From contig NZ_AULB01000007.1 in NCBI RefSeq assembly GCF_000425065.1, positions 398,907 through 462,906 on the forward strand: 64,000 nucleotides of DNA. Direction: 5' to 3'. Positions 41,755 through 51,894 of the stretch are shown here, one piece after another; positions within the stretch are counted from its first letter, which is position 1, and each line of letters opens with the position of its first letter. The stretch is from Actinomadura rifamycini DSM 43936 (GTDB taxonomy: Bacteria > Actinomycetota > Actinomycetes > Streptosporangiales > Streptosporangiaceae). Position numbers and translations under genes: made by a program. The notes beneath the pieces were generated by a model. The model did not search any database and was not told the DNA's origin. It saw only the letters and a program-made list of their open reading frames with translations.

Positions 41755-42861
41755 ATGTCGACCCATGATCTCTACACCTCGCCCGTCGACACGTCCACCT
41801 GGAACGTCCCCATCACCGGAGACACCAGGTTCACGTGGGAGTACGACGACGGCCGCGACCGGCTCCTCGCCCTGTACCAGAAGGGCAAGGACAAGCAGTG
41901 GGACTCCGCCAAGCGCATCGACTGGGACCTGGAGGTCGATCCGCACGACGTCCTCGGCGTCCCCGACCAGTCGCTCGCCGTCTACGGGACGAAGCACTGG
42001 GACAGGATGTCGGAGAAGGACCGCGGCGAGCTGCGCAGGCACTCGGCGTCCTGGCAGTTCTCCCAGTTCGTGCACGGCGAGCAGGGCGCGATGGTCACCG
42101 CCGCCCGCATCGTCGAGTCCGTCCCGGACCTGGACTCCAAGTTCTACTCCGCCACCCAGGCGATGGACGAGGCCCGCCACGTCGAGCTCTTCTCCAAGTT
42201 CCTCCAGGAGAAGATCGGCCTCGTCTACCCCATCAACACCAAGCTCCAGGAACTCCTCGACGAGACCCTCGCCGACTCCCGCTGGGACATGCCCTACCTC
42301 GGCATGCAGGTGCTCATCGAGGGCCTCGCGCTCGCCGCGTTCGGCGTCATGCGCGACGTCACCACCAAGCCGCTGCCGAAGCAGATCCTCGCCTACGTCA
42401 TGCAGGACGAGGCGCGGCACGTCGCGTTCGGGCGGCTCGCCCTCCGCGACTACTACAAGCAGCTCTCCCCCGCCGAACTCCGCGAGCGCGAGGACTTCGT
42501 CATCGAGGGCTGCCACCTCATGCGCGACCGCATCCGGGGCCGCGAGGTCTGGGAGAACATCGGGATCCCGCCGGCCGAGATCGACGAGATGATCGAGAAC
42601 TCGCCGTACATGCGGATGTTCCAGAGCATGCTGTTCAGCCGGATCGTCCCGTGCGTCAAGGACATCGGGCTGTGGAGCGAGCGCATCCGGAAGACCTACG
42701 ACGACATGGGCGTCCTCGAGATGGGGAAGGCCGATCTCGACGCCCTGATGAACCAGGACGAGGAGATCGCGGACCGGCTCGACGGCGAACGCTTCGCCGC
42801 CGAGGAGGCCGCCCGCAAAGCCGAGGTCGACACCGTCATCGCGGAGGCGTCCTCCGGCTGA
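41755..42861 (+). CDS. Ferritin-like di-iron protein (R2-like)
   Basis: 368 residues from ATG 41755. Four helices show the carboxylate-bridged di-iron pattern E, ExxH, E, ExxH: FVHGEQGAM, MDEARHVELF, VLIEGLALAAF and MQDEARHVAFG. This is the general ribonucleotide-reductase-R2/ferritin-like oxygenase architecture and suggests O2 activation, either for oxidation of a substrate or desaturation. The C-terminus is acidic. It is the first of three co-directional genes (an SDR and an AurF-like gene follow) and has the strongest operators in the window upstream. Confidence 0.88.
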   Translation: MSTHDLYTSPVDTSTWNVPITGDTRFTWEYDDGRDRLLALYQKGKDKQWDSAKRIDWDLEVDPHDVLGVPDQSLAVYGTKHWDRMSEKDRGELRRHSASWQFSQFVHGEQGAMVTAARIVESVPDLDSKFYSATQAMDEARHVELFSKFLQEKIGLVYPINTKLQELLDETLADSRWDMPYLGMQVLIEGLALAAFGVMRDVTTKPLPKQILAYVMQDEARHVAFGRLALRDYYKQLSPAELREREDFVIEGCHLMRDRIRGREVWENIGIPPAEIDEMIENSPYMRMFQSMLFSRIVPCVKDIGLWSERIRKTYDDMGVLEMGKADLDALMNQDEEIADRLDGERFAAEEAARKAEVDTVIAEASSG

Positions 42862-42906
42862 GTACCTTAGAGCCCACTCATCGGGACGTTGTTCACGGAG
42901 GTTGGC

Positions 42907-43767
42907 ATGCCCCTCGCGCACTTCGACGGCGCGCTCGCCGTCGTCACCGGAGCCGGCAGCGGGTTCGGCCGGGCGATCACGCTCGCCCTCGCCGAGCGGG
43001 GCGCCACGGTGATCGCGGCCGACATCGACCTGCCCGCCGCCGAGCGGACGGTCGAACTGGCCAAGACGCTCGGCTCCGGCGGCGCGTCGTACGAGGTCGA
43101 CGTCTCCGACCGGGCCGCGATGGAGGCGTTCGCCGCCGAGGTGAAGGACACCCACCGCGTCCCCGACATCGTCGTGAACAACGCGGGCATCATCGTCAGC
43201 GGCCCCTTCATGGACACCGGCACCGAGGACTGGGAGCGCATCCTCGGCGTCAACCTGTGGGGCGTGATCCACGGCTCCCGCCTGTTCGGCAAGCAGATGG
43301 TCGACCGCGTCGAGGCGCTGCCCAACAAGCCCGACAAGCCGAACTTCGGCGGCCACATCGTCAACATCGCGTCCGCCGCCGCCTTCGCCCCGTCCCGCGC
43401 CGTGCCCGCCTACTCCACCACGAAGTCGGCGGTGCTCATGCTCACCCAGAGCCTGCGGGCCGAGCTCGCCGGGCACCGCATCGGGGTCAGCGCCATCTGC
43501 CCCGGGTTCGCCAGCACCGGCATCGTCCGGAACGGCATCGTCGTCGGCGGCACCGCCGCCGAGCAGGCGCGCCTGAAGGAGCGCACCCAGCGGGCCATGC
43601 GGCTGCGCAACTACCCGCCCGAGAAGGTCGCCGAACGGGTCGTCGAAGCGATCATCAAGAACCGCGCCGTCGTCCCGATCAACTTCGAGGGCCACCTCCT
43701 GCACACCCTCTCCCGGCTCTCGCCGGGAGCCATGCGCCTCATCGCCCGCATCCCCGCCCCCCGGTAG
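42907..43767 (+). CDS. SDR-family oxidoreductase
   Basis: 286 residues from ATG 42907 (GGAGG six bases upstream). Classical short-chain dehydrogenase: cofactor motif VVTGAGSGFGRAI, NNAG motif VVNNAGIIVSG, catalytic Ser in NIASAAAF and YxxxK in YSTTKSA. The Asp after strand 2 (AADIDLP) favours NAD(H). The C-terminal region carries HTLSRLSPGAMRLIARIP, a pattern seen in actinobacterial SDRs with hydrophobic substrates. Starts 45 bases after the di-iron gene, so probably in one transcript. Confidence 0.92.
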   Translation: MPLAHFDGALAVVTGAGSGFGRAITLALAERGATVIAADIDLPAAERTVELAKTLGSGGASYEVDVSDRAAMEAFAAEVKDTHRVPDIVVNNAGIIVSGPFMDTGTEDWERILGVNLWGVIHGSRLFGKQMVDRVEALPNKPDKPNFGGHIVNIASAAAFAPSRAVPAYSTTKSAVLMLTQSLRAELAGHRIGVSAICPGFASTGIVRNGIVVGGTAAEQARLKERTQRAMRLRNYPPEKVAERVVEAIIKNRAVVPINFEGHLLHTLSRLSPGAMRLIARIPAPR

Positions 43768-43876
43768 GCGCGGGCACGGCGGCCGCGGCGGCCGTCCGCT
43801 CGTACCGCGCACCCGGGACGCGGGGAGACGCCCCCTGCTTCGAACGACCCCCGCCCCGGTGAGAGGAGCCGGACCC

Positions 43877-44863
43877 ATGCCCCCCGAAGCCCTCGTCCAG
43901 CAAGACCGTGCCCGGAACCGGACCGCGCGGATCCGGTGCCGGGACGGCGACCACACGCTGGAGCTGACCGACCGCGAGGTCGTGGCCGAACGCCTCCTGC
44001 GGACGTCCCGCAAGCACTCCTTCGACCCCGAGGCGGACGTCGACTGGGACGCCCCCCAGGACCCCGACGTCTTCTACATGCCGCCGCAGCTCGTGTCCCT
44101 CTACGAGACCCCGCTGTGGGACGCCATGAGCCACCGGCGGCGGGTCGAGCTGTCGAAGCACGAGGTGTGCAGCATCGCCTCGTTCGGCATCTGGTCGGAG
44201 ATGCTGCTGATGCAGTCGCTCGTCATGCACGCGTACCGGAAGCGGTACGACAGCGAGCACGTCGCGTACGCGCTGACGGAGATCGCCGACGAGTGCCGGC
44301 ACTCCACGATGTTCGCCCGCATGGTGCGGACGTGCGGGCTGCGCACGCACCGTCCGCGGGCGGTCGAGTTCCAGGCGGCGAAGCTGCTCGGCGTCGTGTA
44401 CGACCCGATGCCGATGTTCGCCGGGACGCTCGTCGTCGAGGAGTTCACCGACGCCTTCCAGCGGCTGACGTTCCCCGACGAGGACGTCCAGCCGATGGTC
44501 CGGCAGGTGACGCGGATCCACGTCATCGAGGAGGCCCGGCACATCAAGTACGCGCGGGAGGAGCTGAAGCGGCTGGTCGCGCGGGCCGCCCCGGCGCGGC
44601 GGCGCGCCGCCGCCTACGGGCTGGCGCGGGCGACCCGGTTCATGGCGTCCCAGGTGATCCATCCGTCGTGCTACGAGGCCGTGGGGCTGGACCCGAAGGC
44701 CGCGAAGCGGGCGGCCGCGCGGAGCGCCCACCGGCGGGCGACGCTGACGTGGGCGTTCCGCAAGTGCACCGGTTTCTTCGACGAGGTCGGTTTCCTGGAC
44801 GGCCGCGCCCGCGGCGTCTGGGAGCGCGCTGGACTGCTTGCACCGATAACGCGAACCCGTTGA
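43877..44863 (+). CDS. AurF-like di-iron oxygenase
   Basis: 328 residues from ATG 43877 (GAGGAG upstream; GTG 43859 would add six residues). Di-iron ligands in order are seen in IWSEMLL, DECRHSTMF, VVEEFTDAF and EEARHIKYA. The layout and flanking sequence (MPPQLVSLYETPLWDAMSHRRRVELSKHEV) match the p-aminobenzoate N-oxygenase AurF family. Known members oxidise amines to nitro groups, others act on unrelated substrates, so N-oxygenation is only a possibility. Third gene of the operon-like group after a 109-base gap. Confidence 0.88.
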   Translation: MPPEALVQQDRARNRTARIRCRDGDHTLELTDREVVAERLLRTSRKHSFDPEADVDWDAPQDPDVFYMPPQLVSLYETPLWDAMSHRRRVELSKHEVCSIASFGIWSEMLLMQSLVMHAYRKRYDSEHVAYALTEIADECRHSTMFARMVRTCGLRTHRPRAVEFQAAKLLGVVYDPMPMFAGTLVVEEFTDAFQRLTFPDEDVQPMVRQVTRIHVIEEARHIKYAREELKRLVARAAPARRRAAAYGLARATRFMASQVIHPSCYEAVGLDPKAAKRAAARSAHRRATLTWAFRKCTGFFDEVGFLDGRARGVWERAGLLAPITRTR

Positions 44864-45188
44864 AGGGTGCCATTTATCTCGATGTCGAGCATGACATTAC
44901 CGAATGGCACTCTAATCGCGTGCAATGGTCCGGCTCCGGCAACGGAAAGGGCCGCGGAGTGGAGTCCACTCCGCGGCCCTTCGACGAGAACATGTTGCCG
45001 ACCTGGGGTTCACACCCAGGAAACTCCGTCCGATGGCCCGGCCACGTCGTCGACCTCCTCCTCCCCGAAGGCATCGCACGCCCGCCGATCGCGTCCCGAC
45101 CGGGGACTCGACCGGCGAACTCCCTCCCCTTTACCCCCACACCCTAGAAGGTACTGACAGTAAATATGCCATGATCGGCCGATTCAGG
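44864..45188. other. Intergenic region with several inverted repeats
   Basis: This gap lies between the convergent ends of the AurF-like gene and a DUF3558-like gene. It holds an 8-bp inverted repeat GTGCCATT/AATGGCAC (44867-44874 and 44903-44910) right after the AurF-like stop, a 31-base perfect hairpin at 44949-44979, a CCTGGG/CCCAGG hairpin (45002-45020) and short palindromes TACTGACAGTA (45152-45162) and ATCGGCCGAT (45174-45183). No gene is supported; short open frames here lack coding bias. Confidence 0.6.
44949..44979 (+). terminator. 31-base perfect hairpin, probable terminator
   Basis: GGGCCGCGGAGTGGA, one base, TCCACTCCGCGGCCC: a 15-bp stem with no mismatch, preceded by AAA and followed by TTCG. 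It lies 86 bases after the AurF-like stop and is the strongest hairpin in this gap, so it likely ends the three-gene oxygenase transcript. It is symmetric and could serve the opposite strand too. Confidence 0.7.
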
Positions 45189-45950
45189 TCAGAATTGTAG
45201 AGACGTGAGAACTTCTCGCGCCACGGCGGCCGCCGCGTCGAGGCATCGCCGTTCTTGCGCGGCACTCTCGCCGCGCTCGCTGTAGCTGACCGTGATCACT
45301 GCGTTCCGGGTCCGCGCGGTCACCTGCCCGACGACCGTCGGCTGCCCCTCGTCGCTCTTGAACCACCGGTACGCCTCGTCGCCGAGGCCCGGCTGCCGCT
45401 CCAGCGTCACCGTCCGGACGAGCGGCGCCTCGTGCGCCTGCCGCCACTGCGCGTCGAAGGACCGCCGCGCGTCCTCCACCGGCGTGGCCGTGTTCGCGGG
45501 CGCGTACAGGTGCGCCTCCACCCGCAGCCAGCGGAACGCCGAACCGGTCGACGAGTACGTGCACGTGGTGAGCGTCGAGTTCGCGCTGTCCCGCTGCCGC
45601 GCGTCCGGGACCGTCCGCCGGACGGTCTCGTCGGTCACCATCCCGCACGGTTCGGGCAGCGCCGCGATCGGCTCCGCCGGGGCGGGCTCCGCCGGCGAGG
45701 GGGCGGCCGAGGCCGGACCGGTCGGCGACGGCGCGGCCGTCCGGGGGGCGGGCTCCTCCCCCGACCGCAGCAGCAGCACCCCGCCGCCCGCGGCGCCCAG
45801 CACCACCGCGACCGCCAGCACCGCCAGCAGGCCCGGACGGCGGGACGGCGACGGCGGATCGGGCGCCGAGTACACCCGCTCGAACGGCTCGGGCGGCCGC
45901 GGAAGGCCCGTGCCCTCCCGGCTCGCCGCGTCCGCGCCCGATCTCCCCAC
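45189..45950 (-). CDS. Membrane-anchored DUF3558-like protein
   Basis: About 253 residues; GTG 45950 is used but TTG 45959 or others are possible because no good ribosome site is seen. A short Pro/Arg-rich cytoplasmic part is followed by a membrane helix [22 protein letters not shown], a Pro/Ala/Ser/Glu linker, and an extracellular domain with [43 protein letters not shown], Cys pairing and a final Cys ([15 protein letters not shown]). That arrangement resembles DUF3558 lipoprotein domains of actinobacteria. Function unknown. It is divergent from the DNA ligase gene. Confidence 0.7.
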   Translation of the reverse strand: MGRSGADAASREGTGLPRPPEPFERVYSAPDPPSPSRRPGLLAVLAVAVVLGAAGGGVLLLRSGEEPAPRTAAPSPTGPASAAPSPAEPAPAEPIAALPEPCGMVTDETVRRTVPDARQRDSANSTLTTCTYSSTGSAFRWLRVEAHLYAPANTATPVEDARRSFDAQWRQAHEAPLVRTVTLERQPGLGDEAYRWFKSDEGQPTVVGQVTARTRNAVITVSYSERGESAAQERRCLDAAAAVAREVLTSLQF

Positions 45951-46035
45951 GTTCGTCAACGTAGTCAGGGACGCCCGGACTGACCAGGTCCCCCGGCCGA
46001 TCGTTTTGTCAGACCGCCCGGTCACAATGGGAAGC

Positions 46036-47562
46036 GTGCGGATCATCGAGGTCGCCCGGACGTCGGCCGTCGTCGCCGAGACCTCCGGGCGCAAGGCCAA
46101 AGTCGCCGCGCTCGCCGAGTGCCTCGGCCGGGCGGGGGCGCGGGAGGCACCGGTCGTCGTGGCCTACCTGTCCGGGGAGCTGCCGCAGCGGCAGATCGGC
46201 GTGGGCTACGCGTCCCTGCGCGACCTGCCGCCGCCCGCGGACGCCCCGGAGCTGACGGTCGCGGAGGTCGACGCGGCGTTCACCGAGATCGGCGCCGTGT
46301 CCGGCAAGGGGTCGGTCGCCCGCCGCCGCGAGCTCGTCGCCGGGCTGATGGGCCGCGCCACGCGCGGCGAGCAGGACTTCCTCGTCCGGCTGCTGTCCGG
46401 GGAGCTGCGGCAGGGCGCGCTGGACGGCCTGATGGCCGAGGCGATCGCGGCCGCCGCGGGCGTGCCGGCGGCGGACGTCCGGCGGGCGTTCATGCTGCGC
46501 GGCGCGCTCGGACCGGTCGCGGCCGCCGCGCTCGCCGACGGCGCCGCGGGGCTGCGGGCCTTCACGCTCGAGGTCGGGCGCCCGGTGAAGCCGATGCTCG
46601 CCGCGGCGGCGCCGTCCATCGACGACGCGTTCGGCAAGCTCGCCGCGGAGGCCGCCGTGGAGTGGAAGCTCGACGGCGTCCGCGCGCAGGTGCACGTGTC
46701 GGGCGGCGCGGTGCGCGTGTTCACCCGGACGCTCGACGACATCACCGAGCGGCTCCCCGAGGTCGTCGCGGCCGTCCGGGAGCTGCCGGTGCGCGACGCG
46801 GTCCTCGACGGCGAGCTGATCGCGCTGCGGCCCGACGGGCGCCCGCACCCGTTCCAGGTGACCGGCGCCCGCACCGCCACCCGCACCGCGAAGGACACCG
46901 AACCCGTCCCGCTCACCCTGTACCTGTTCGACGTCCTGCACCTGGACGGCGCCGACCTGCTCGACGCGCCCGGCGCCGAACGCGGCGCCGCGCTCGCCCG
47001 GATCGTCCCCGAGCACCTGAGGATGCCCCGGCTCGTCACCGGCGACCCGGCGGCGGCGAAGGCGGTGTTCGACGAGGCCGTCGCGCGCGGCCACGAGGGC
47101 GTCGTCGTCAAGTCCCTCGACACCCCCTACACGGCGGGCCGCCGCGGCGCCGGCTGGATCAAGGTCAAGCCGCGCCACACGCTCGACCTCGTCGTCCTCG
47201 CCGCCGAGTGGGGGCACGGCCGCCGCAGCGGGCTGCTGTCGAACCTGCACCTCGGCGCGCGCGACCCCGAGTCCGGCGGGTTCGTCATGCTCGGCAAGAC
47301 CTTCAAGGGCCTGACGGACGAACTCCTCGCCTGGCAGACGCGCACGCTGCGGGAGCTCGCCGTCCGCGAGGACGACTGGACGGTGCACGTCCGTCCCGAA
47401 CTCGTCGTCGAGATCGCGTTCGACGGCGTCCAGCACAGCACCCGCTACCCCGGCGGCATCGCGCTCCGCTTCGCCCGCGTGCTCCGCTACCGCCCCGACA
47501 AGTCCGCGGGCGAGGCCGACACGATCGACACCGTCCGCGCCGTCGCCCCCGTCATGGACTGA
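46036..47562 (+). CDS. ligB: ATP-dependent DNA ligase, LigB type
   Basis: 508 residues from GTG 46036 (ATG 46027 adds three). N-terminal domain with [22 protein letters not shown] and [21 protein letters not shown], as in mycobacterial LigB; catalytic lysine K211 in [12 protein letters not shown] (motif I); motif [15 protein letters not shown]; motif IV EGVVVKS; motif V GWIKVKP; and an OB-fold domain. It seals nicks using ATP and complements the NAD ligase. Not fused to Ku-type polymerase or nuclease domains, so it is not a LigD. Confidence 0.94.
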   Translation: MRIIEVARTSAVVAETSGRKAKVAALAECLGRAGAREAPVVVAYLSGELPQRQIGVGYASLRDLPPPADAPELTVAEVDAAFTEIGAVSGKGSVARRRELVAGLMGRATRGEQDFLVRLLSGELRQGALDGLMAEAIAAAAGVPAADVRRAFMLRGALGPVAAAALADGAAGLRAFTLEVGRPVKPMLAAAAPSIDDAFGKLAAEAAVEWKLDGVRAQVHVSGGAVRVFTRTLDDITERLPEVVAAVRELPVRDAVLDGELIALRPDGRPHPFQVTGARTATRTAKDTEPVPLTLYLFDVLHLDGADLLDAPGAERGAALARIVPEHLRMPRLVTGDPAAAKAVFDEAVARGHEGVVVKSLDTPYTAGRRGAGWIKVKPRHTLDLVVLAAEWGHGRRSGLLSNLHLGARDPESGGFVMLGKTFKGLTDELLAWQTRTLRELAVREDDWTVHVRPELVVEIAFDGVQHSTRYPGGIALRFARVLRYRPDKSAGEADTIDTVRAVAPVMD

Positions 47563-47571
47563 CCCGCCGCG

Positions 47572-47934
47572 TCACACGACCCGCGGCTGGTCCATGACCC
47601 ACAGCCAGGTGCCGTCCGGCTGCCGCCGGGCGACCTCGGCGGTGGCCCCGCCGTCCGGCAGCCGCACCGACGTCAGCGCCAGGTCGCCCCGCCGGAGGGT
47701 GGGCCGCTGCTCTCCGGGCGCGAACACGGGCCCGTCCGCGACGAGCCGCTCGTACGCCCGCCGGATCTCGGCGTGCCCGGTGGCGACGCCGCCGCCGGGC
47801 AGGGCGAGCACCGCGTCCGGCTCGTACAGCGCCACCAGCCCGTCCACGTCGCCCGCGTTCAGCCGCTCCACGACGAACCGGCTCAGCTCCTCGGGCCGTC
47901 CGGCCCGCTCGTGCGCACCCGTGCCGTCCGCCAT
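47572..47934 (-). CDS. NTF2-like/SnoaL-fold protein
   Basis: 120 residues. LSRFVVERLNAGDVDGLVALYEPDAVLALPGGGVATGHAEIRRAYERLVADGP is the common DUF4440/SnoaL-like opening helix-strand arrangement; later TEVARRQPDGTWLW-type AEVARRQPDGTWLWVMD ends the cone. Likely a small-molecule-binding or lyase-like protein of unknown substrate. Converges with ligB, nine bases apart. Confidence 0.82.
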   Translation of the reverse strand: MADGTGAHERAGRPEELSRFVVERLNAGDVDGLVALYEPDAVLALPGGGVATGHAEIRRAYERLVADGPVFAPGEQRPTLRRGDLALTSVRLPDGGATAEVARRQPDGTWLWVMDQPRVV

Positions 47935-48001
47935 CCGCAGCCTCCCCAGGAGTCCTTCCGCACCGACCCGATCGTCTCAGGCGGGTGCGACGTTCCGGGC
48001 G

Positions 48002-49087
48002 CTAGCCGCGCTCCGCGGGCTCGGTTCCGCCCGTGCGGCCGGGGGCGGACCCGTCACCGCCGTTCGGGCGGCGGGCGGCGTACTCGGGGGCGGGCGCGTC
48101 CCGGGGGCGGGGCGCGCGGTCGCGGCCGAGGCGCAGGCGCGGGTTGCGGGGCGCGTCGCCGCGGGCGGGCTCGGCGCGGCGGGCCCGGAGCCTCGCCGCG
48201 GCGCGGATCCGGACGTCGGCGACCGTGCCGCGCCGGGCGCGGGCGGCGGCGCGGCGCCGGTGGCGGACGAGCCTGCGGCGGCGGGCGCCGTCGGCGGCGG
48301 CGCGGCGGTGCCGCAGTTCGGGCGGGATCAGGTCGTGGCGTCCGGCGATGAACTCCTGCACCCAGATCTTGCCGCGGATGAGCGGGCGGCGGATCCGCTT
48401 CTCGCGGCGGACGGCGCGCGCGAACTTGCGCGAGTCGGCGTCGTACCGCCAGCGGGACCAGGGCGAGCCCGGACGGGCGACGCGGACCGCGCCGACGAGC
48501 AGCAGCGCGGGCACGAACAGGCCGATGAGGCCCGTCCAGATCTTCCCCTTGAGCAGCGTGATCACGGCGAAGACGAGGTTGACCGCGAGGGACGCCGCGT
48601 AGAACCCGGAGATCAGCTCGACCTGGACGCCCGGGACGGACGGGAGCGGCGAGCCCTCGACGCCGAGCGGGTTGACGCCGAGCAGCAGCAGCCCGGTGAC
48701 GGCGATCGCGACGAACACGGCGTCGACGGACGCGCGGCCCTTCTCCGTCCAGTAGACGTCGCTGAGGTGCAGGATCAGCGCGAACTCGTCGAGGACAAGC
48801 GCCGAGCCCATGCCGAAGACGACCGCGGCGGCGAGGTCGAACCCGACGCGGCCGTCCGGGACGGCGAGGCTCGCGACGCCGCCGACCAGCATGAGGACGA
48901 CGCCGAAGACGACGTGGTGGATGTGGACGTCGCCCGCCTTCACGTTGCGGAACCACCAGCGGACGTTCGCCCGGATCAGCCGGACGTTCACCCGCGTGAG
49001 GACGAACGTGACGATGAACGCGACGAAGAAGCCGAACAGCGGCAGGCGGCCGGTGTCGACGATGCGTTGCTCGAACAGTTGGATCAT
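48002..49087 (-). CDS. Integral membrane protein with strongly basic C-terminus
   Basis: 361 residues from ATG 49087. About six membrane helices are seen in the first 250 residues, starting LFGFFVAFIVTFVLTRV and including VHIHHVVFGVVLMLVGGVASL and VDAVFVAIAVTGLLLLGV. Acidic and aromatic residues in DEFALILHLSDVYWTEKGR lie between helices. The last 110 residues are Arg/Ala-rich (RRRLVRHRRRAAARARRGT) and probably disordered and cytoplasmic. I do not recognise a family; an actinobacterial conserved membrane protein is the likely class. It is divergent from the Cds1-like gene. Confidence 0.75.
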   Translation of the reverse strand: MIQLFEQRIVDTGRLPLFGFFVAFIVTFVLTRVNVRLIRANVRWWFRNVKAGDVHIHHVVFGVVLMLVGGVASLAVPDGRVGFDLAAAVVFGMGSALVLDEFALILHLSDVYWTEKGRASVDAVFVAIAVTGLLLLGVNPLGVEGSPLPSVPGVQVELISGFYAASLAVNLVFAVITLLKGKIWTGLIGLFVPALLLVGAVRVARPGSPWSRWRYDADSRKFARAVRREKRIRRPLIRGKIWVQEFIAGRHDLIPPELRHRRAAADGARRRRLVRHRRRAAARARRGTVADVRIRAAARLRARRAEPARGDAPRNPRLRLGRDRAPRPRDAPAPEYAARRPNGGDGSAPGRTGGTEPAERG

Positions 49088-49172
49088 GAGCCCCCCGTGG
49101 GCTCCATGATGCCCGGTGACTTGCACCGTTATCGTGGGAACCTGCCGATCATGGACGATCGAGGGGGGAACC

Positions 49173-50309
49173 GTGGGCGGGACCGTGGATCGCTGCGACC
49201 CCGGCGGGCGCGCCTGGATCGCCGAGGCGATCCGGCTCGTGGAGGCGGACGCGAACCGCAGCGCGGACACGCACCTGCACGTGTTCCCGCTGCCGCCCGA
49301 GTGGGGCATCGACCTGTACCTGAAGGACGAGTCGGTGCATCCGACGGGCTCGCTGAAGCACCGGCTGGCGCGGTCGCTGTTCCTGTACGGGCTGGCGAAC
49401 GGGTGGATCACCCGCGACACGACGATCATCGAGGCGTCCAGCGGGTCGACGGCGGTGTCGGAGGCGTACTTCGCGCGGCTGCTGGGGCTGCCGTTCGTCG
49501 CGGTGATGCCGGCGTCGACGAGCCCGGAGAAGATCGCGCTGATCGAGTTCCACGGCGGGCGCTGCCACCTGGTGGACGAGCCGGGCGCGATCTACGACGA
49601 GTCGCGGCGGCTCGCGGCCGAGTGCGGCGGGCACTTCATGGACCAGTTCACGTTCGCCGAGCGGGCGACGGACTGGCGCGGCAACAACAACATCGCCGAG
49701 TCGATCTTCGAGCAGCTCCGGCTGGAGCGGTTCCCCGAGCCGTCCTGGGTGGTGGTGGGCGCCGGGACGGGCGGGACGTCCGCGACGATCGGCCGCTACG
49801 TCCGCTTTCGGCGGTTCCAGACGCGGCTCGCGGTGGTCGATCCGGAGGGTTCGGCGTTCTACGGCTCGTTCGAGGACCACGACCCGGGGCGGACGGCATC
49901 CGGTTCGCGCATCGAGGGCATCGGGCGCCCGCGCGTCGAGCCGTCCTTCCTGCCGACGGTGATCGACCGGATGATCCGGGTACCGGACGCCGCGTCGATC
50001 GCGGCGATGCGGTGGACGAGCGCGGTCGGCGGGCGCAGCGTGGGCGGGTCGACGGGCACGAACATGTGGGGCGTGGCGCGGCTGGTCACCGAGATGCGGG
50101 CGCGCGGGGAGCGCGGCAGCGTCGTGACGCTGATCTGCGACGGCGGCGAGCGGTACGCGGGGACGTACGGGTCGGACACCTGGCTGCGCACGCAGGGGCT
50201 CGACATCGCGCCGTACCTGGTGGCGCTCGAGCGGTTCCTGGAGACCGGCGACCTGCCGGACGTCGGACCGGACGCCGGACCGGACGCGCCGGGCGGCGGC
50301 GTCACATGA
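49173..50309 (+). CDS. PLP-dependent cysteine synthase-fold enzyme, Cds1-like
   Basis: 378 residues from GTG 49173 (GAGGGGGG upstream). Fold-type II PLP enzyme: PLP lysine in [13 protein letters not shown], Ser/Asn-rich phosphate contact [25 protein letters not shown], and Gly-rich cofactor loop [15 protein letters not shown]. The sequence matches the mycobacterial L-cysteine desulfhydrase Cds1 group more than classical CysK, so it may release sulfide, ammonia and pyruvate from cysteine; synthase activity is an alternative. Convergent with the site-2 protease gene, overlapping by 8 bases. Confidence 0.85.
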   Translation: MGGTVDRCDPGGRAWIAEAIRLVEADANRSADTHLHVFPLPPEWGIDLYLKDESVHPTGSLKHRLARSLFLYGLANGWITRDTTIIEASSGSTAVSEAYFARLLGLPFVAVMPASTSPEKIALIEFHGGRCHLVDEPGAIYDESRRLAAECGGHFMDQFTFAERATDWRGNNNIAESIFEQLRLERFPEPSWVVVGAGTGGTSATIGRYVRFRRFQTRLAVVDPEGSAFYGSFEDHDPGRTASGSRIEGIGRPRVEPSFLPTVIDRMIRVPDAASIAAMRWTSAVGGRSVGGSTGTNMWGVARLVTEMRARGERGSVVTLICDGGERYAGTYGSDTWLRTQGLDIAPYLVALERFLETGDLPDVGPDAGPDAPGGGVT

Positions 50310-51600
50310 GCCGGATCGGGTTCACCAGGTCGGCGTAGATCAGCAGGCCGCCCATGACGATCAGCACGATCGCCATGGCGTACGTGACGGGCAGCGCCTT
50401 GGCGACGTCCACGTAGCCGGGGTCGGGCCTGCGGAAGACCTTCGCGAAGAACTTCTTGAGCGCCTCCAGCAGGGCGCCGGCGATGTGGCCGCCGTCCAGC
50501 GGGAGCAGCGGGACGAGGTTGAACAGCCCGACCGCGAGGTTCAGCGAGCCGAGCAGCATGACGAAGTAGGAGACCTTCTCCTGCCCGGTGAGCGCGTCGG
50601 ACGCGGCGATCTCGCCGCCGAACCGGCTGACCCCGACGACGCCGACCGGCCCGTTCGGGTCGCGCTCCTCGCCGCCGAACGCCGCCTCCCACACGCCGAC
50701 CATCTTCTGCGGCATGTTGAGCAGCGCCTCGACGGTGCGGCCGGTGAGGTCGGCCATGTGCTCGGCGACGGCGCCGGGCCCCTGGCGTTCGAGCTCGCGG
50801 GTGGGGGTGATGCCGAGGAACCCGACGGTGACGACCTTGTCCGGGTCGTCCAGGCTGGCCAGCTCGTTGCGCGCGATCGGGACGCTCACCCGCTGCGTCC
50901 GCCCGTCGCGCTCGATCGTCATCGGGACGGTCTTGTTCGCCGAGTCGCGGATCAGGAGCTGGAGCTGCTCGTAGTCCTCGATGCGGGTGCCGCCGAACGA
51001 GACGACGCGGTCGCCGGACTGGAGCCCGGCCTGCCGCGCCGGGGTGGGCGTGGCGCCCGCGGGGCAGGTGTCGACGTTCGCGGCCTGGCTCGCGGGGATG
51101 ATGCAGTCGGAGACCTGGTTGATGACGGGCTTGCTCACGTACGTGCCGAGGCCCATGATCAGGATGCCGAAGAACACCACCGCGAGCAGCAGGTTCATCG
51201 CGGGGCCGCCGAACATGATCAGCAGCTTCTGCCACCAGGGCTTGGCGTAGAAGACGCGGTTCTCGTCACCGGGCCGGACCTCTTCGAGGGCCGCGCCGCG
51301 CGCCGACTCGATCAGCCCCTGCCACGGGCCGGTGCTGATCTGCCGGATCTCGCCGGGCTTGTCGCCTTTGCGGGGCGGCAGCATGCCGATCATCCGGATG
51401 TAGCCGCCGAGCGGGATCCATTTGATCCCGTACTCGGTCTCGCCCTTGTGCCGCGACCACAGCGTGGGGCCGAAGCCGACCATGAACTGGGTCGTGCGCA
51501 CCTTGAACAGCTTGGCGAAGGAGAAGTGCCCCAGTTCGTGCAGCGCGATGGACGCCATCAGGCCGAAGAAAAGGATGAGTACGCCGGCCAGCCAGCCCAT
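50302..51600 (-). CDS. Site-2 protease, RseP/Rip1 family
   Basis: 432 residues, four membrane helices. Zinc motif HELGH at residues 21-25 in the first helix and the third Asp ligand in [14 protein letters not shown]; a PDZ domain lies between them ([26 protein letters not shown]). It cuts anti-sigma factors and other membrane proteins within the membrane. No dxr or ispG gene is next to it in this window, though these often accompany rip1 in actinobacteria. The region right of its start is intergenic with the riboswitch promoter. Confidence 0.94.
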   Translation of the reverse strand: MGWLAGVLILFFGLMASIALHELGHFSFAKLFKVRTTQFMVGFGPTLWSRHKGETEYGIKWIPLGGYIRMIGMLPPRKGDKPGEIRQISTGPWQGLIESARGAALEEVRPGDENRVFYAKPWWQKLLIMFGGPAMNLLLAVVFFGILIMGLGTYVSKPVINQVSDCIIPASQAANVDTCPAGATPTPARQAGLQSGDRVVSFGGTRIEDYEQLQLLIRDSANKTVPMTIERDGRTQRVSVPIARNELASLDDPDKVVTVGFLGITPTRELERQGPGAVAEHMADLTGRTVEALLNMPQKMVGVWEAAFGGEERDPNGPVGVVGVSRFGGEIAASDALTGQEKVSYFVMLLGSLNLAVGLFNLVPLLPLDGGHIAGALLEALKKFFAKVFRRPDPGYVDVAKALPVTYAMAIVLIVMGGLLIYADLVNPIRLM

Positions 51601-51894
51601 GCGTCACGCCCCTCCGGTCGTCCGAGCCCCGCCCGGCGGGGTGATCTCCGTGAACCAACTCAGCGTACGTCATGCGGCGGGCCGTCCGGATGCCCCGGGA
51701 ATCGCCCATTCCGAAGGTCATTTTGCGCATGACGCCCAAATATGGACGAGCCGGTTGGCGAAGCCGCCGATATCCGCGCGCCCCCGGTGGCGCGCGTGAT
51801 GGCGCGGCCCCGTCCGTCCGCCGGGCCCGCCCGCCGGACGGTGCGGGGCTGGTCGGTCCGGCGACGCCGCTGCTAGCCTGACGCGAAGCCGTTG

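Noticed and set aside
45002..45020. tRNA T-arm-like hairpin (CCTGGG, loop GTTCACA, CCCAGG)
   Set aside because: Stem is 6 bp with wrong loop register and no acceptor, D or anticodon arms can be built around it.
45152..45162. TACTGACAGTA palindrome similar to a half-site at 40263
   Set aside because: It lies between convergent gene ends with no promoter to control and differs from the operator arrangement; likely chance.
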